Of a DNA stretch of 64,000 nt, positions 17,617 through 25,892 are shown piece after piece. Numbering within the stretch: the stretch's first letter is position 1; every line of letters begins with the position of its first letter. Location of the stretch: assembly GCA_963818775.1 (NCBI GenBank), contig CAWFUF010000013.1:62001-126000 (forward strand), read 5' to 3'. Position numbers and translations under genes: made by a program. The DNA is from JAMXLO01 sp963818775. Its GTDB lineage: Bacteria > Pseudomonadota > Alphaproteobacteria > Acetobacterales > Acetobacteraceae. Under the pieces are notes generated by a model. That model was given only the letters and a program-made list of their open reading frames with translations, was not told the DNA's origin and did not search any database.

Positions 17617-20180
17617 GCGCCCCGGGCGGAGACCTCGATCGCCTGCTGCGTCGGCTTGCCGGCCGTCGAGCACTGGCACGCCTCGCCATCCTGTTCGAAC
17701 GCATCTGGCCGGCCGTGTGGCCCGCGCTCGGTGTCGCGGGCCTGTTCGTCTGCGCGGCGCTGCTCGACCTGCCGCGTCTGTTGTCGCCCTGGTTACATGT
17801 AGGTCTGCTCGCCGCCACGGCATTGCTGATCCTCGGGCTGCTGGTGCGTGGCCTGCACGGCATCGCGGCACCGGATGACAAGGCCGCCGACCGCCGCCTC
17901 GAACTGGCCTCTGATCTTCCCCACCGGCCGTTGTCGGTGCTGACCGACCGCCCGTCGCGCGGCGTCAGAGGCCCCGACACCGCGTCGGTTGCGCTCTGGC
18001 AGGCGCATGTTTCCCGCGCGGTGAATTCCGTGCGCCGGCTGCGCATCGGCATACCACGGCCCGGATTGGCTCGGCGCGACCCCCGTGCGCTGCGCGCCGC
18101 GCTGGTGGTCGCCCTCGTCGCGGCGTTCGCGATCGCCGGTGACGATGCGCCCTCGCGACTGGCGCAGGCCATGGAACCGACCCTGCCGCGCGAAACCCCG
18201 TCGCCGGCGACTGAGCTACAGGCCTGGATCACGCCGCCCGCTTACACGGGGCTGGCGCCGATCTTCCTCAAACCCGACAGCGGCAGCGTGTCGGTGCCGG
18301 CCGGGGCCCGTCTCACGGTCAGCGTCACCGGCGGCAGCGTCATCCCGACCTTGATGCTCGACGGGCAGTCCGAACCGTTTCGCGCCCTGGACAAGGCAAG
18401 CTTCCAGGCCGACCGCGACCTGCACGAGGGTGGCCACCTCACGGTACGGCGCGACGGTCGCGAGCTGGCAGCCTGGGACCTGGCCGTCATCGCTGACCAG
18501 CCGCCGACGGCGGATTGGACCGACAATCCAGGCCGAGCCACCGGAAGTCAGCAGACACGGCTGCCGTGGCACACGTCGGACGACTACGGCGTGGTCTCGC
18601 TGCAGGCCGAGATGCGGCTGCGCGACCGGCGCGACGCACCGCCTTTGGTGGTTGGCCTGCCGTTGCCTGGCGGCACTCCGAAGACGGCGCACGGTGTGAA
18701 CCAGCAGGACCTGACGGCGCATCCCTGGGCGGGGCTGCCGGTGATCGCCAAGCTCGTGGCGCGTGATGCGCTGAACCAGACCGGCGAGAGCCGCGAGATC
18801 GAGTTTGTCCTGCCCGAGCGGCCGTTCCAGAACCCAGTGGCACGCGCGCTGATGGCGATCCGCCGCGGGCTCAGCCTACGTCCGGACGATCGCCCTTCGG
18901 CGGTGACCGGGCTGGAGGCGCTGCTGATGGGGCCCGACGCGTTCAACGGCGATTACGGCGCCTATCTGAACCTGGGCGACATCTTCTACCTACTCGAACG
19001 GAACAGGGCGCCCGAGGCGGTCGGCGAGGCGCAGCAGCGCATGTGGGATCTGGCGCTGCATCTGGAGGAGGGACAGACCGAGCAAACCGCCCGGGCGCTG
19101 GACGAGGCCCGGCAGGCGGCGCGCGACGCGCTGGACAAGGCGATCCGCGAGCCGAACGAGGCAAACCGCGAGGCGCTGGACAAGCGGCTGAAGGAGCTTG
19201 AGGAGGCGATCGCCAAGCATTTGCAGGCGCTGATGGAAGAGGCGCGGCGCAACAACGAGGAGATGCCGTTCAACCCGGATACGAAGCAGCTTTCCAATCG
19301 CGACCTGGACAAGATGGCGGAGCAGGCGCGTGAAGCAGCCCGCGAAGGCCGCATGGACGATGCGCAGCAACGCATGGCGGAGCTTGAGCGCATGCTGGAC
19401 AAGCTGCGCAACGCACGCGCCGAGCATGGACGTGAGGGCGAGCGCACCGAGGCGCAGCGTCAGCGCGGCCGTCAGCAGATGGGAGCGGTGCAGGACATGA
19501 TCGGCCGGCAGGGCGGACTGCTCGACCATTCGCAGAGCCGCGTCGATGAAACGACGCGGTTTCATGGCAACCAGGCTCCTACCCAGCCGACGGACGAGGC
19601 AACGCAACGCCAGGCTGACCAGCGCGTGCAGCAGGCGCTGCGACGGTCGCTCGGCGAGCTGATGCAGCAGTTTGGCGACCTGACGGGACAGGTGCCGCCG
19701 AGCCTCGGTGAAGCAGACACCGCCATGCGCGAGGCGGGGAAGCAATTGGGCCAGGGCGATGACGCCGGCGCTGGCGAATCCGAGCAGCAGGCGATTGAGG
19801 CTCTCCAAAAGGGTGGCCAGGAGATGGGCCAGGCGATGGCCAAGCAATTCGGCTCCCAGAACGGTCAGGACGGCAGCGAGCAAGAAGGCGATTCCGACGG
19901 CCCCATGGGGCTGACCCTGCACGACGGCCAGGACGACAATACAGGCCGTGGCTGGCGCAACGGACCGCCTGACCGGTCGCAGGCGGGCCGTGATCCGCTC
20001 GGGCGGCGCTACGGGCAGGGCAGCTCGGGGGCCGATGAGAGCGCCGATGTAACCGTGCCGGAAGAGCGCGAGCGTCAGCGGACACAGGCAATCGAGGAAG
20101 AGCTGCGTCGCCGCGGCTCGGACCGTATGCGTCCCCAGACGGAACTGGATTACATCGACCGACTGCTGAAGCAGTTTTAG
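17613..20180 (+). CDS. TIGR02302/DUF4175 family membrane protein
   Basis: 855 residues starting inside lysA (ATGA overlap). The N-terminus has two membrane helices (about 30-95: WPALGVAGLFVCAALLDLPR and HVGLLAATALLILGLLV), and a third hydrophobic segment lies near residue 170. A beta-rich periplasmic part follows (LQAWITPPAYTG is the typical motif). The C-terminal half (about 430-855) is long and highly charged, with coiled-coil stretches rich in Glu, Ala, Arg and Gln and a low-complexity tail, ending TELDYIDRLLKQF. It is the usual lysA neighbour in alphaproteobacteria. The function is unknown. Confidence 0.88.
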   Translation: MSAPGGDLDRLLRRLAGRRALARLAILFERIWPAVWPALGVAGLFVCAALLDLPRLLSPWLHVGLLAATALLILGLLVRGLHGIAAPDDKAADRRLELASDLPHRPLSVLTDRPSRGVRGPDTASVALWQAHVSRAVNSVRRLRIGIPRPGLARRDPRALRAALVVALVAAFAIAGDDAPSRLAQAMEPTLPRETPSPATELQAWITPPAYTGLAPIFLKPDSGSVSVPAGARLTVSVTGGSVIPTLMLDGQSEPFRALDKASFQADRDLHEGGHLTVRRDGRELAAWDLAVIADQPPTADWTDNPGRATGSQQTRLPWHTSDDYGVVSLQAEMRLRDRRDAPPLVVGLPLPGGTPKTAHGVNQQDLTAHPWAGLPVIAKLVARDALNQTGESREIEFVLPERPFQNPVARALMAIRRGLSLRPDDRPSAVTGLEALLMGPDAFNGDYGAYLNLGDIFYLLERNRAPEAVGEAQQRMWDLALHLEEGQTEQTARALDEARQAARDALDKAIREPNEANREALDKRLKELEEAIAKHLQALMEEARRNNEEMPFNPDTKQLSNRDLDKMAEQAREAAREGRMDDAQQRMAELERMLDKLRNARAEHGREGERTEAQRQRGRQQMGAVQDMIGRQGGLLDHSQSRVDETTRFHGNQAPTQPTDEATQRQADQRVQQALRRSLGELMQQFGDLTGQVPPSLGEADTAMREAGKQLGQGDDAGAGESEQQAIEALQKGGQEMGQAMAKQFGSQNGQDGSEQEGDSDGPMGLTLHDGQDDNTGRGWRNGPPDRSQAGRDPLGRRYGQGSSGADESADVTVPEERERQRTQAIEEELRRRGSDRMRPQTELDYIDRLLKQF

Positions 20181-20236
20181 GGCGCACAGCCCCAATTGCG
20201 TCGCTACCTGCCTCCTGCCACAGTCTGCATCAGCAG

Positions 20237-20250
20237 CTACTGATCAGTAG
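20237..20250. promoter_or_regulatory. perfect 14-bp palindrome before the acyl-CoA dehydrogenase operon
   Basis: CTACTGATCAGTAG is a perfect dyad that abuts the GGAGG ribosome site of the following ATG at 20264. Its position and symmetry suit a repressor operator, for example of TetR/FadR type, controlling the acyl-CoA catabolic genes downstream. No regulator gene is adjacent. This is an inference from the dyad alone. Confidence 0.45.
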
Positions 20251-20263
20251 GGAGGATCGGCTG

Positions 20264-21469
20264 ATGGACCTGCGCTTCACCCCTGAAGAGCTGGCGTTTC
20301 GCGACGAAGTGCGCGCTTTCATCCGTGACAACCTGCCCGGCGAGATCCGTGAACGGATGCGTCTCGGCTATGGGCCGCGCAAGGAAGACACGGTCGCCTG
20401 GCAGCGCATCCTGAACAAGCGCGGATGGGCGGCGATCTCGTGGCCCAAGGAATGGGGTGGTCCGGGATGGTCATCAATTCAACGCATGATCTTCCTGGAA
20501 GAGAACCAGGTCGCGCCGGCGCCGGAGCTCTCGAGCTTCAACATCACGATGATCGGTCCGGTGCTGATCCAGTTCGGCACCGAGGAACAGAAGAAGCGGT
20601 TCTTGCCGCGCGCCGCGAACATCGACGACTGGTGGTGTCAGGGCTTCTCCGAACCTGGCGCGGGATCCGACCTCGCATCGCTGAAGACCGCGGCGAAGCG
20701 TGACGGCGACCACTACGTGGTGAACGGCCAGAAGATCTGGACCTCGACCGCGCATCATGCCGACTGGTGCTTCGTGCTGGTGCGCACCAACCCGAATGCG
20801 GCGAAGCGGCAGGAGGGCATTTCGTTCCTGCTGGTGGACATGAAGACGCCGGGGATCACGGTGCGCCCGATCATCTCGATCGACGGCAGCCATCACCTGA
20901 ACGAGGTGTTCTTCGATAACGTGCGGGTGCCGGTTGAGAACCGCGTCTACGAGGAGAACCGCGGCTGGGATGTGGCGAAGTTCCTGCTGGGCAACGAGCG
21001 CACCGGCATCGCGCGGATCGGCAAGTCGAAGGAGCGGGTGAACGCATCGAAGGAGATGGCGCGCAAGGTCCGCGAGAACGGCCGGCCTTTGATCGACGAT
21101 CCTGCGTTCCGTCAGCGCATCGCGCAGATTGAAGTGGACATGAAGGCGCTGGAGATAACGCAGTACCGCGTCGTGTCCGCGTATGACAGGCAGCGCGACG
21201 GAAGGCCCGATCCGCTGTCGTCGGTGCTGAAGGTAAAGGGCACGGAGCTGCTGCAGGCGACAACGGAACTCGCGATGGATGTCGGTGGTCCGATGTCGAT
21301 GCCGATCTGGGCGGAGGAACTGGCGGCGTTGTCGAACGAGCCCGATGTCGGTCCCGAGTGGGCGACGCAGTCCACCGGCAGCTACCTGTTCCTGCGTGCC
21401 GCGTCGATCTACGGCGGGACCAACGAGATTCAGAAGAACATTCTCACCAAGGCGGTGCTGCGACTTTAG
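20264..21469 (+). CDS. acyl-CoA dehydrogenase (PimC-like large subunit)
   Basis: 401 residues with the FAD-dependent acyl-CoA dehydrogenase fold. WCQGFSEPGAGSDLASL is the FAD/substrate signature, and the C-terminus carries YGGTNEIQKNILTKAVL. GGAGG precedes the ATG at 20264. The close pairing with a second, shorter dehydrogenase (21589) recalls PimC/PimD, in which two subunits may form a heteromer acting on dicarboxylyl-CoA or other unusual acyl-CoAs. The usual catalytic Glu cannot be assigned with certainty from the sequence alone. It is the first gene of a four-gene operon. Confidence 0.9.
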   Translation: MDLRFTPEELAFRDEVRAFIRDNLPGEIRERMRLGYGPRKEDTVAWQRILNKRGWAAISWPKEWGGPGWSSIQRMIFLEENQVAPAPELSSFNITMIGPVLIQFGTEEQKKRFLPRAANIDDWWCQGFSEPGAGSDLASLKTAAKRDGDHYVVNGQKIWTSTAHHADWCFVLVRTNPNAAKRQEGISFLLVDMKTPGITVRPIISIDGSHHLNEVFFDNVRVPVENRVYEENRGWDVAKFLLGNERTGIARIGKSKERVNASKEMARKVRENGRPLIDDPAFRQRIAQIEVDMKALEITQYRVVSAYDRQRDGRPDPLSSVLKVKGTELLQATTELAMDVGGPMSMPIWAEELAALSNEPDVGPEWATQSTGSYLFLRAASIYGGTNEIQKNILTKAVLRL

Positions 21470-21482
21470 TGCAGCCTTCCCC

Positions 21483-21568
21483 TGTCATTGCGAGCGCAGC
21501 GAAGCAATCTCGGTCAGAGTGTACACTGTGACCGAGCTTGCTTCGTCGCTCCGCTCCTCGCAATGACA
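21483..21568. repeat. imperfect long inverted repeat (REP-like hairpin) between two dehydrogenase genes
   Basis: The left arm starts TGTCATTGCGAGCGCAGCGA and the right arm ends GCTCCTCGCAATGACA; each arm is about 43 bases with a few mismatches and the centre is near GTGTACAC. The 'CATTGCGAG...GAAGCAA' core is a repeat type seen dispersed in many proteobacterial genomes. It fills the gap between two cotranscribed genes, so it may stabilise or attenuate the transcript. A fragment of the same core (TCATTGCGAGCG) occurs at 6842-6853. Confidence 0.7.
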
Positions 21569-21588
21569 CCAAAAACGAGGCCCACGCA

Positions 21589-22725
21589 ATGGACTTCACC
21601 CTCTCCGATGAACAGCGCCTGCTGAAGGACAGCGTCGATCGGCTGATGGCTGATCGCTACGCGTTCGATCAGCGCAAGAACCACTTCAATCAACCAGGCG
21701 GCTGGAGCACTTCGCTGTGGTCGCAGTACGCCGAACTCGGACTGCTCGGGCTGCCGTTCGCGGAGGAATACGGTGGGTTCGGAGGCGGTGCCGTCGAGGT
21801 GATGCTGGTGATGGAGGCGTTCGGCCGCGCGCTGATCCTGGAGCCCTATCTGGCGACCGTCGTATTGGGCGGCACCGCGGTGCGTCTCGGCGCCAGCGAG
21901 GCGCAGAGGTCGCGTGTGCTGCCGGCGATCGCGGACGGCAGCATGAAGCTCGCGTTCGCGCACGGCGAACGGCAGGCGCGCTACGACGTCACCGACGTGA
22001 TGACCACCGCCAAGGAGAGCCGTGGCGGCTGGGTGCTCGACGGTGCGAAGAGCGTGGTGACGCATGGCGACTGCGCCGACACGCTGGTGGTGAGCGCGCG
22101 CACCTCAGGCGAGCGTGACGATGCCGATGGCATCACGCTGTTCCTGGTGGACGCCGGCGCGAACGGCGTGGCGCGCCGCGGCTACACGATGCGCGACGAA
22201 CAGCGCGCGGCGGAGGTGTCGCTGTCCGGCGTGCAGGTCGACGCCGATGCTGTGCTGGGTGAGGTCGGCAAGGGGCGGTCGCTGATCGAGCGGGTGATCG
22301 AGGCGGGCATCGCCGCGACCGCGGCGGAAAGCGTCGGCGCGATGGAAGCGCTGCACAGCATGACGCTGGAGTACAGCCGGACGCGCGAGCAGTTCGGCAA
22401 GCCGATCGGCTCTTATCAAGTGGTGCAGCATCGGCTGGCCGAAATGTTGATGTCGCTGGAGCAGGGCCGCTCGATGGCGATGCTGGCCGCGATGATGGTC
22501 GACGAACCGGACGCCGATGAACGCGCGCACAACATCGCCATGGCGAAGGTGGGCATCGGCCAGGCTGGACGGTTCGTGTCGCAGAACGCGGTGCAGTTGC
22601 ACGGCGGCATGGGCATGACCGAGGATCTGGCGGTCGGCCACTACTTCCGCCGCTGCATGGTGATCGAGCGGCTGTTCGGCGACACGGCGCACTATCTGGC
22701 GAAGCTCGCGGAGCGCATCGAATGA
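21589..22725 (+). CDS. acyl-CoA dehydrogenase (PimD-like small subunit)
   Basis: 378 residues. MDFTLSDEQRLLKDSVDRLM is a typical start. The FAD-domain motif region is degenerate compared with its partner: LAFAHGERQARYDVTDV replaces the usual 'SEPxAGSD' block. The C-terminal domain keeps SRTREQFGKPIGSYQVVQHRL and VQLHGGMGMTEDLAVGHYF. This pattern fits the small subunit of PimC/PimD-type pairs. The ATG at 21589 follows GAGG. The stop overlaps the next gene's ATG. Confidence 0.88.
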   Translation: MDFTLSDEQRLLKDSVDRLMADRYAFDQRKNHFNQPGGWSTSLWSQYAELGLLGLPFAEEYGGFGGGAVEVMLVMEAFGRALILEPYLATVVLGGTAVRLGASEAQRSRVLPAIADGSMKLAFAHGERQARYDVTDVMTTAKESRGGWVLDGAKSVVTHGDCADTLVVSARTSGERDDADGITLFLVDAGANGVARRGYTMRDEQRAAEVSLSGVQVDADAVLGEVGKGRSLIERVIEAGIAATAAESVGAMEALHSMTLEYSRTREQFGKPIGSYQVVQHRLAEMLMSLEQGRSMAMLAAMMVDEPDADERAHNIAMAKVGIGQAGRFVSQNAVQLHGGMGMTEDLAVGHYFRRCMVIERLFGDTAHYLAKLAERIE

Positions 22726-23495
22726 GCCGTAGCGTCTCCGTCGCCGGCGTCACGTTGGAAGTGGAGGAGCACGGCGAGGGGCAGCCGCTGCTGTTCCTGC
22801 ATCCCGGCGAAGGACTCGAGCCGCGGCGACAATGGCTGCAACTTCTGGCGCGGCGTTTCAGAGTGATCGCGCCGCATCATCCCGGTTGGGGCAACTCGTC
22901 GCTGCCCGATTGGCTGAGCACGGTCGACGACCTGGCGTATCTCTATCTCGATCTTGCGGCGACGCAGGGGCTCGAGGATGCAATTCTGGTCGGCGCCTGC
23001 TTCGGCGGCTGGATCGCCGCGGAGATGGCGGTGCGCGACACACGGCGCTTCTCGCAACTGGTGCTGGCGGATCCGCTCGGAATCAAGATGCGCGGCTTCA
23101 CCGAGCGCGACATCGCCGACATGCACGCGATCTCGCGCGACGAGTACCAACGCCTCGCATGGGCAGACCCCGCGAAGGGCGAACGCGACCTGATGCAGTT
23201 GCCGGAGACGGAGCTTGCCGGAATTGCGCGCGGCCGCGAGGCGTTCGCGCGGTTCGGCTGGAAACCTTACATGCACAACCCGCATCTGAAGCGCTGGCTG
23301 CACCGCATCGACATCCCGACCTTGCTGCTGTGGGGCGAGCAGGACGGCATCGTCAGCACATCATACGGTGAGGCATGGCGCGCCGAGATCCCTGGCGCGC
23401 GCATGGACGTCATCGCCAATGCCGGTCATTTCCCGCATTGGGAACAGCCGCGCGGCTTCGCCGACCGGCTCTCGCGTTTCATCGACAGCAACTGA
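22722..23495 (+). CDS. alpha/beta hydrolase with a Cys nucleophile
   Basis: 257 residues of alpha/beta-hydrolase fold. The oxyanion region is LLFLHPGEGLEPRR. The nucleophile elbow reads VGACFGGW, with Cys where Ser is usual (GxCxG). Asp in LLWGEQDGIV and His in NAGHFPHWEQP complete the triad. A Cys nucleophile is known in dienelactone hydrolase, where it favours enol-lactone cleavage, so ring-cleavage or thioester hydrolysis is possible; this remains inference. The gene overlaps the preceding dehydrogenase by 4 bases and has a well-placed downstream partner. Confidence 0.85.
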   Translation: MSRSVSVAGVTLEVEEHGEGQPLLFLHPGEGLEPRRQWLQLLARRFRVIAPHHPGWGNSSLPDWLSTVDDLAYLYLDLAATQGLEDAILVGACFGGWIAAEMAVRDTRRFSQLVLADPLGIKMRGFTERDIADMHAISRDEYQRLAWADPAKGERDLMQLPETELAGIARGREAFARFGWKPYMHNPHLKRWLHRIDIPTLLLWGEQDGIVSTSYGEAWRAEIPGARMDVIANAGHFPHWEQPRGFADRLSRFIDSN

Positions 23496-23505
23496 GGAGC
23501 GCGCC

Positions 23506-24708
23506 ATGCGCTGCTGGTATTTCTCCGAGATGGCGTATCACCCGGCGTGGGAGGCGGGCCTACAACGCGGCACGCTGCGTGTGGTGCTGCCGTCCAGCAA
23601 CTTCGATCCGCCGACCGGACATGAGCTGCTGAACCGCTATCTCGATGAGTTCGCGCTGTGCGACGAGGTGGGGCTCGATATCATGGTGAACGAGCATCAC
23701 AGCACGGCGACCTGCATGACCGTGTCAGTGCCGATGGCGCTGGCGATCATCGCGCGTGAAACCAGGCGTGCGCGGCTGCTGTCGCTTGGCTCGCCGATCG
23801 CCAACCGGCCCGATCCGGTGCGCGTGGCGGAAGAGATGGCGTGGCTCGATGTGCTGTCGGGCGGAAGGCTGGAGATGGGGCTGGTGAAGGGAGCGCCGTA
23901 CGAGATCCAGCCCGCGAACAGCAATCCCGCCACGCTGATGCGCCGCTATTGGGAGGCGCATGATCTGATCCTGAAGGCGATGTCGACGCATGACGGTCCG
24001 TTCAACTGGGAGGGTGAGTTCTTCCAATATCGCAGCGTCAACATCTGGCCGAAGCCGGTGCAGAAGCCGACGCCGCCGGTGTGGATGACCGGGATGAGCG
24101 TGGATACCGGCAAGCTTGCCGCCGAACGCGGACACGTGGTGGGAACGCTGCTGTCAGGCGGCACCGCGAAGCCGATGTACGATGCCTATCGGCAGCGGGC
24201 GCGCGAGCTGGGCTGGGAGGCGGGACCGGACCGCATGGCCTATGCCGCTGTGGTGGGAGTCGGCGCGACGCGCGAGGAAGGGCTGCGGCGAGCCGACCAG
24301 ATCGCCGACTACGTGCGCACCGCGCCGGTGGTGGCGGAACCGTTCACGAACCCACCTGGCTATAACTCGATCGGCGCCAACGTCGCGATCATGAAGGCGG
24401 GGCCGCGCGCGCATCGCATCGTCAAAGATCGCGACGGCAACACGATTGATCATCGCCGCGCGACGGTGCACCAGTTCATGGACACCGACACGGTGTTCGC
24501 TGGCACGCCGGACGATGTGTTCGGCCAGATCAGGGATTTTTCCAACCGGATGGGTGGCATCGGCCACCTGCTGTTCTTCGGTCAGGGTGGGTTCCTGAGC
24601 CATGAGGACGCGGCGGAGAACATCCGGCTGTTCGGCCGCGAGGTGGCGCCGCGGCTGAAGGAGCTGACGGCGGAGCCGGTTCGGCATGGGGTTGCGGCGG
24701 CGGAGTAA
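23506..24708 (+). CDS. LLM class flavin-dependent oxidoreductase
   Basis: 400 residues of bacterial-luciferase-like TIM-barrel fold. FDPPTGHELLNRYLDEFALC, IMVNEHHSTATCMTVSVPM and PDPVRVAEEMAWLDVLSGGR (with 'SGGRLEMG') are the usual FMN-binding landmarks. The members are F420- or FMNH2-dependent monooxygenases. The ATG at 23506 follows TGAGGAG. It closes the acyl-CoA operon and probably oxidises the pathway substrate early. No flavin reductase is adjacent. Confidence 0.88.
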   Translation: MRCWYFSEMAYHPAWEAGLQRGTLRVVLPSSNFDPPTGHELLNRYLDEFALCDEVGLDIMVNEHHSTATCMTVSVPMALAIIARETRRARLLSLGSPIANRPDPVRVAEEMAWLDVLSGGRLEMGLVKGAPYEIQPANSNPATLMRRYWEAHDLILKAMSTHDGPFNWEGEFFQYRSVNIWPKPVQKPTPPVWMTGMSVDTGKLAAERGHVVGTLLSGGTAKPMYDAYRQRARELGWEAGPDRMAYAAVVGVGATREEGLRRADQIADYVRTAPVVAEPFTNPPGYNSIGANVAIMKAGPRAHRIVKDRDGNTIDHRRATVHQFMDTDTVFAGTPDDVFGQIRDFSNRMGGIGHLLFFGQGGFLSHEDAAENIRLFGREVAPRLKELTAEPVRHGVAAAE

Positions 24709-24715
24709 CAACGCG

Positions 24716-24757
24716 CCCCCTCCCCCTCCCGCAAGGGGAGGGGGAGGGGGTTCTTTT
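24716..24757. terminator. GC-rich hairpin with T-tract
   Basis: CCCCCTCCCCCTCCC pairs perfectly with GGGAGGGGGAGGGGG over 15 base pairs around a GCAAG loop, then TTCTTTT. It lies just after the LLM gene and before the convergent hydrolase gene, so it may end transcription from the plus strand. The same C-rich/G-rich repeat type appears again at 60364, so it could also be a dispersed repeat. Confidence 0.65.
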
Positions 24758-24779
24758 CTAGTTCATTTCCCTTGCGCCC

Positions 24780-25631
24780 TCATACATCCAACCGATACGC
24801 CGTCCCGTCGCATACGATCCGCCCAGCCGTCGCGCCGGCGAAGTGCGTGCCGATCACCAGCACCGGCGTTCCCGCCAAGCGCTCGAACATGACCTCGCGC
24901 GTGCGCTGGCCCTGTTCCGGATCGGAATCCGCCGTCGACGCCCATTCGGGATGCGCGATCTGACAGGGGTGGTGCATGAAGTCGCCGGTTATCAGTGCTT
25001 CCTCGCCGCGCGAGCGGATGCGCACGCTGACATGGCCCGGCGTATGTCCAATCGTAGGCACAAGATCGATCTCCTCGCAAATGCGCGCGTCGGTCTCCAC
25101 CAGATCGACCAGCCCCGCGTCGAATACCGGCCGCACGGAATCGCCGAACACCGCGACCATGTCCTCGCGGCCCTGCGGCTTCGACCAGTGCTCATACTCG
25201 ATCCGCCCCATCAGGTAGCGCGCACGCGGAAACGTCGGCACCCACCTTCCGCCGATCAGCATCGTGTTCCACCCGACATGGTCCACGTGCAGATGCGTGC
25301 ACAGCACGGTATCGACCGACTCGCGCGGATATCCCGCCGCCGCGAGATCATCCAGGAACGGCCCATGCAGATCGTTCCACGCCGGTATCCGCCGGTTCTG
25401 CTTGTCGTTGCCCAGACAGGTATCCACCACGATGCGCCGCGTCGGCGTCTGCACCACGAAGCTGTGGATGCTCATGCGCAGCCTGCCATCCTCGTCTGCA
25501 AAATGCGGCCGCAGCCAGGCGATCGGCTGAATTTCCTCGCGCGTCGCCTGTGGCAGGATGAAGCGGCTGCCACCGGTCACCTCGAGCTCGACAATCTTGG
25601 TCACCGTCACGTCGCCGATCCGCCATTGCAT
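24780..25631 (-). CDS. metallo-beta-lactamase-fold hydrolase
   Basis: 283 residues. The zinc-binding motif HxHxDH is in VLCTHLHVDHVGW, a further His in PTIGHTPGHVSV, Asp in LITGDFMHHP and His in VIGTHFAG. The class includes lactonases, glyoxalase II-like enzymes and arylsulfatases, and the short insertions here do not settle the substrate. It faces the acyl-CoA operon and probably belongs to the same catabolic region. Start at ATG 25631 without a clear Shine-Dalgarno. Confidence 0.85.
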   Translation of the reverse strand: MQWRIGDVTVTKIVELEVTGGSRFILPQATREEIQPIAWLRPHFADEDGRLRMSIHSFVVQTPTRRIVVDTCLGNDKQNRRIPAWNDLHGPFLDDLAAAGYPRESVDTVLCTHLHVDHVGWNTMLIGGRWVPTFPRARYLMGRIEYEHWSKPQGREDMVAVFGDSVRPVFDAGLVDLVETDARICEEIDLVPTIGHTPGHVSVRIRSRGEEALITGDFMHHPCQIAHPEWASTADSDPEQGQRTREVMFERLAGTPVLVIGTHFAGATAGRIVCDGTAYRLDV

Positions 25632-25701
25632 TGCCGCCTCCCGCCTCGTGCCTACCCATTCCGCCCTATCACGATCGACGCCGACGCGGGAGGAGACCCA
25701 C

Positions 25702-25779
25702 GTGGCCCAGCAGATCGACTACCAGTCTAAACTGCGGCCAAGGCGCCTCGCGAATGGTGAGCGGCAAGGCGCGCTCGCG
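25702..25779 (+). pseudogene. possible 5' remnant of an acetyl-CoA hydrolase/transferase-type gene
   Basis: A GTG at 25702 with an excellent ribosome site (GGGAGGAG at 25688-25695) begins VAQQIDYQSKLR, which resembles the N-terminus of acetyl-CoA hydrolase/CoA-transferase proteins. After a slip to the next frame, ASRMVSGK continues the expected helix. No further homology follows before the carboxylase stop, so I read a short decayed fragment. The call is tentative because it rests on about twenty residues. Confidence 0.3.
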
Positions 25780-25892
25780 CCGATTGGGAGCAGGCGGATC
25801 GTCGCAAGGCCGTCTTCAGAGACCTGCTCAGGCGCCATTCCACGCGCGGGCTCATTTTCGGACGCAACCGTCACTTCGGCCGCACGCCTTCC

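Noticed and set aside
18990..20195. 401-codon minus-strand frame opposite the TIGR02302 gene
   Set aside because: It mirrors the repetitive charged region of the real gene and has no domain; it arises from codon bias.
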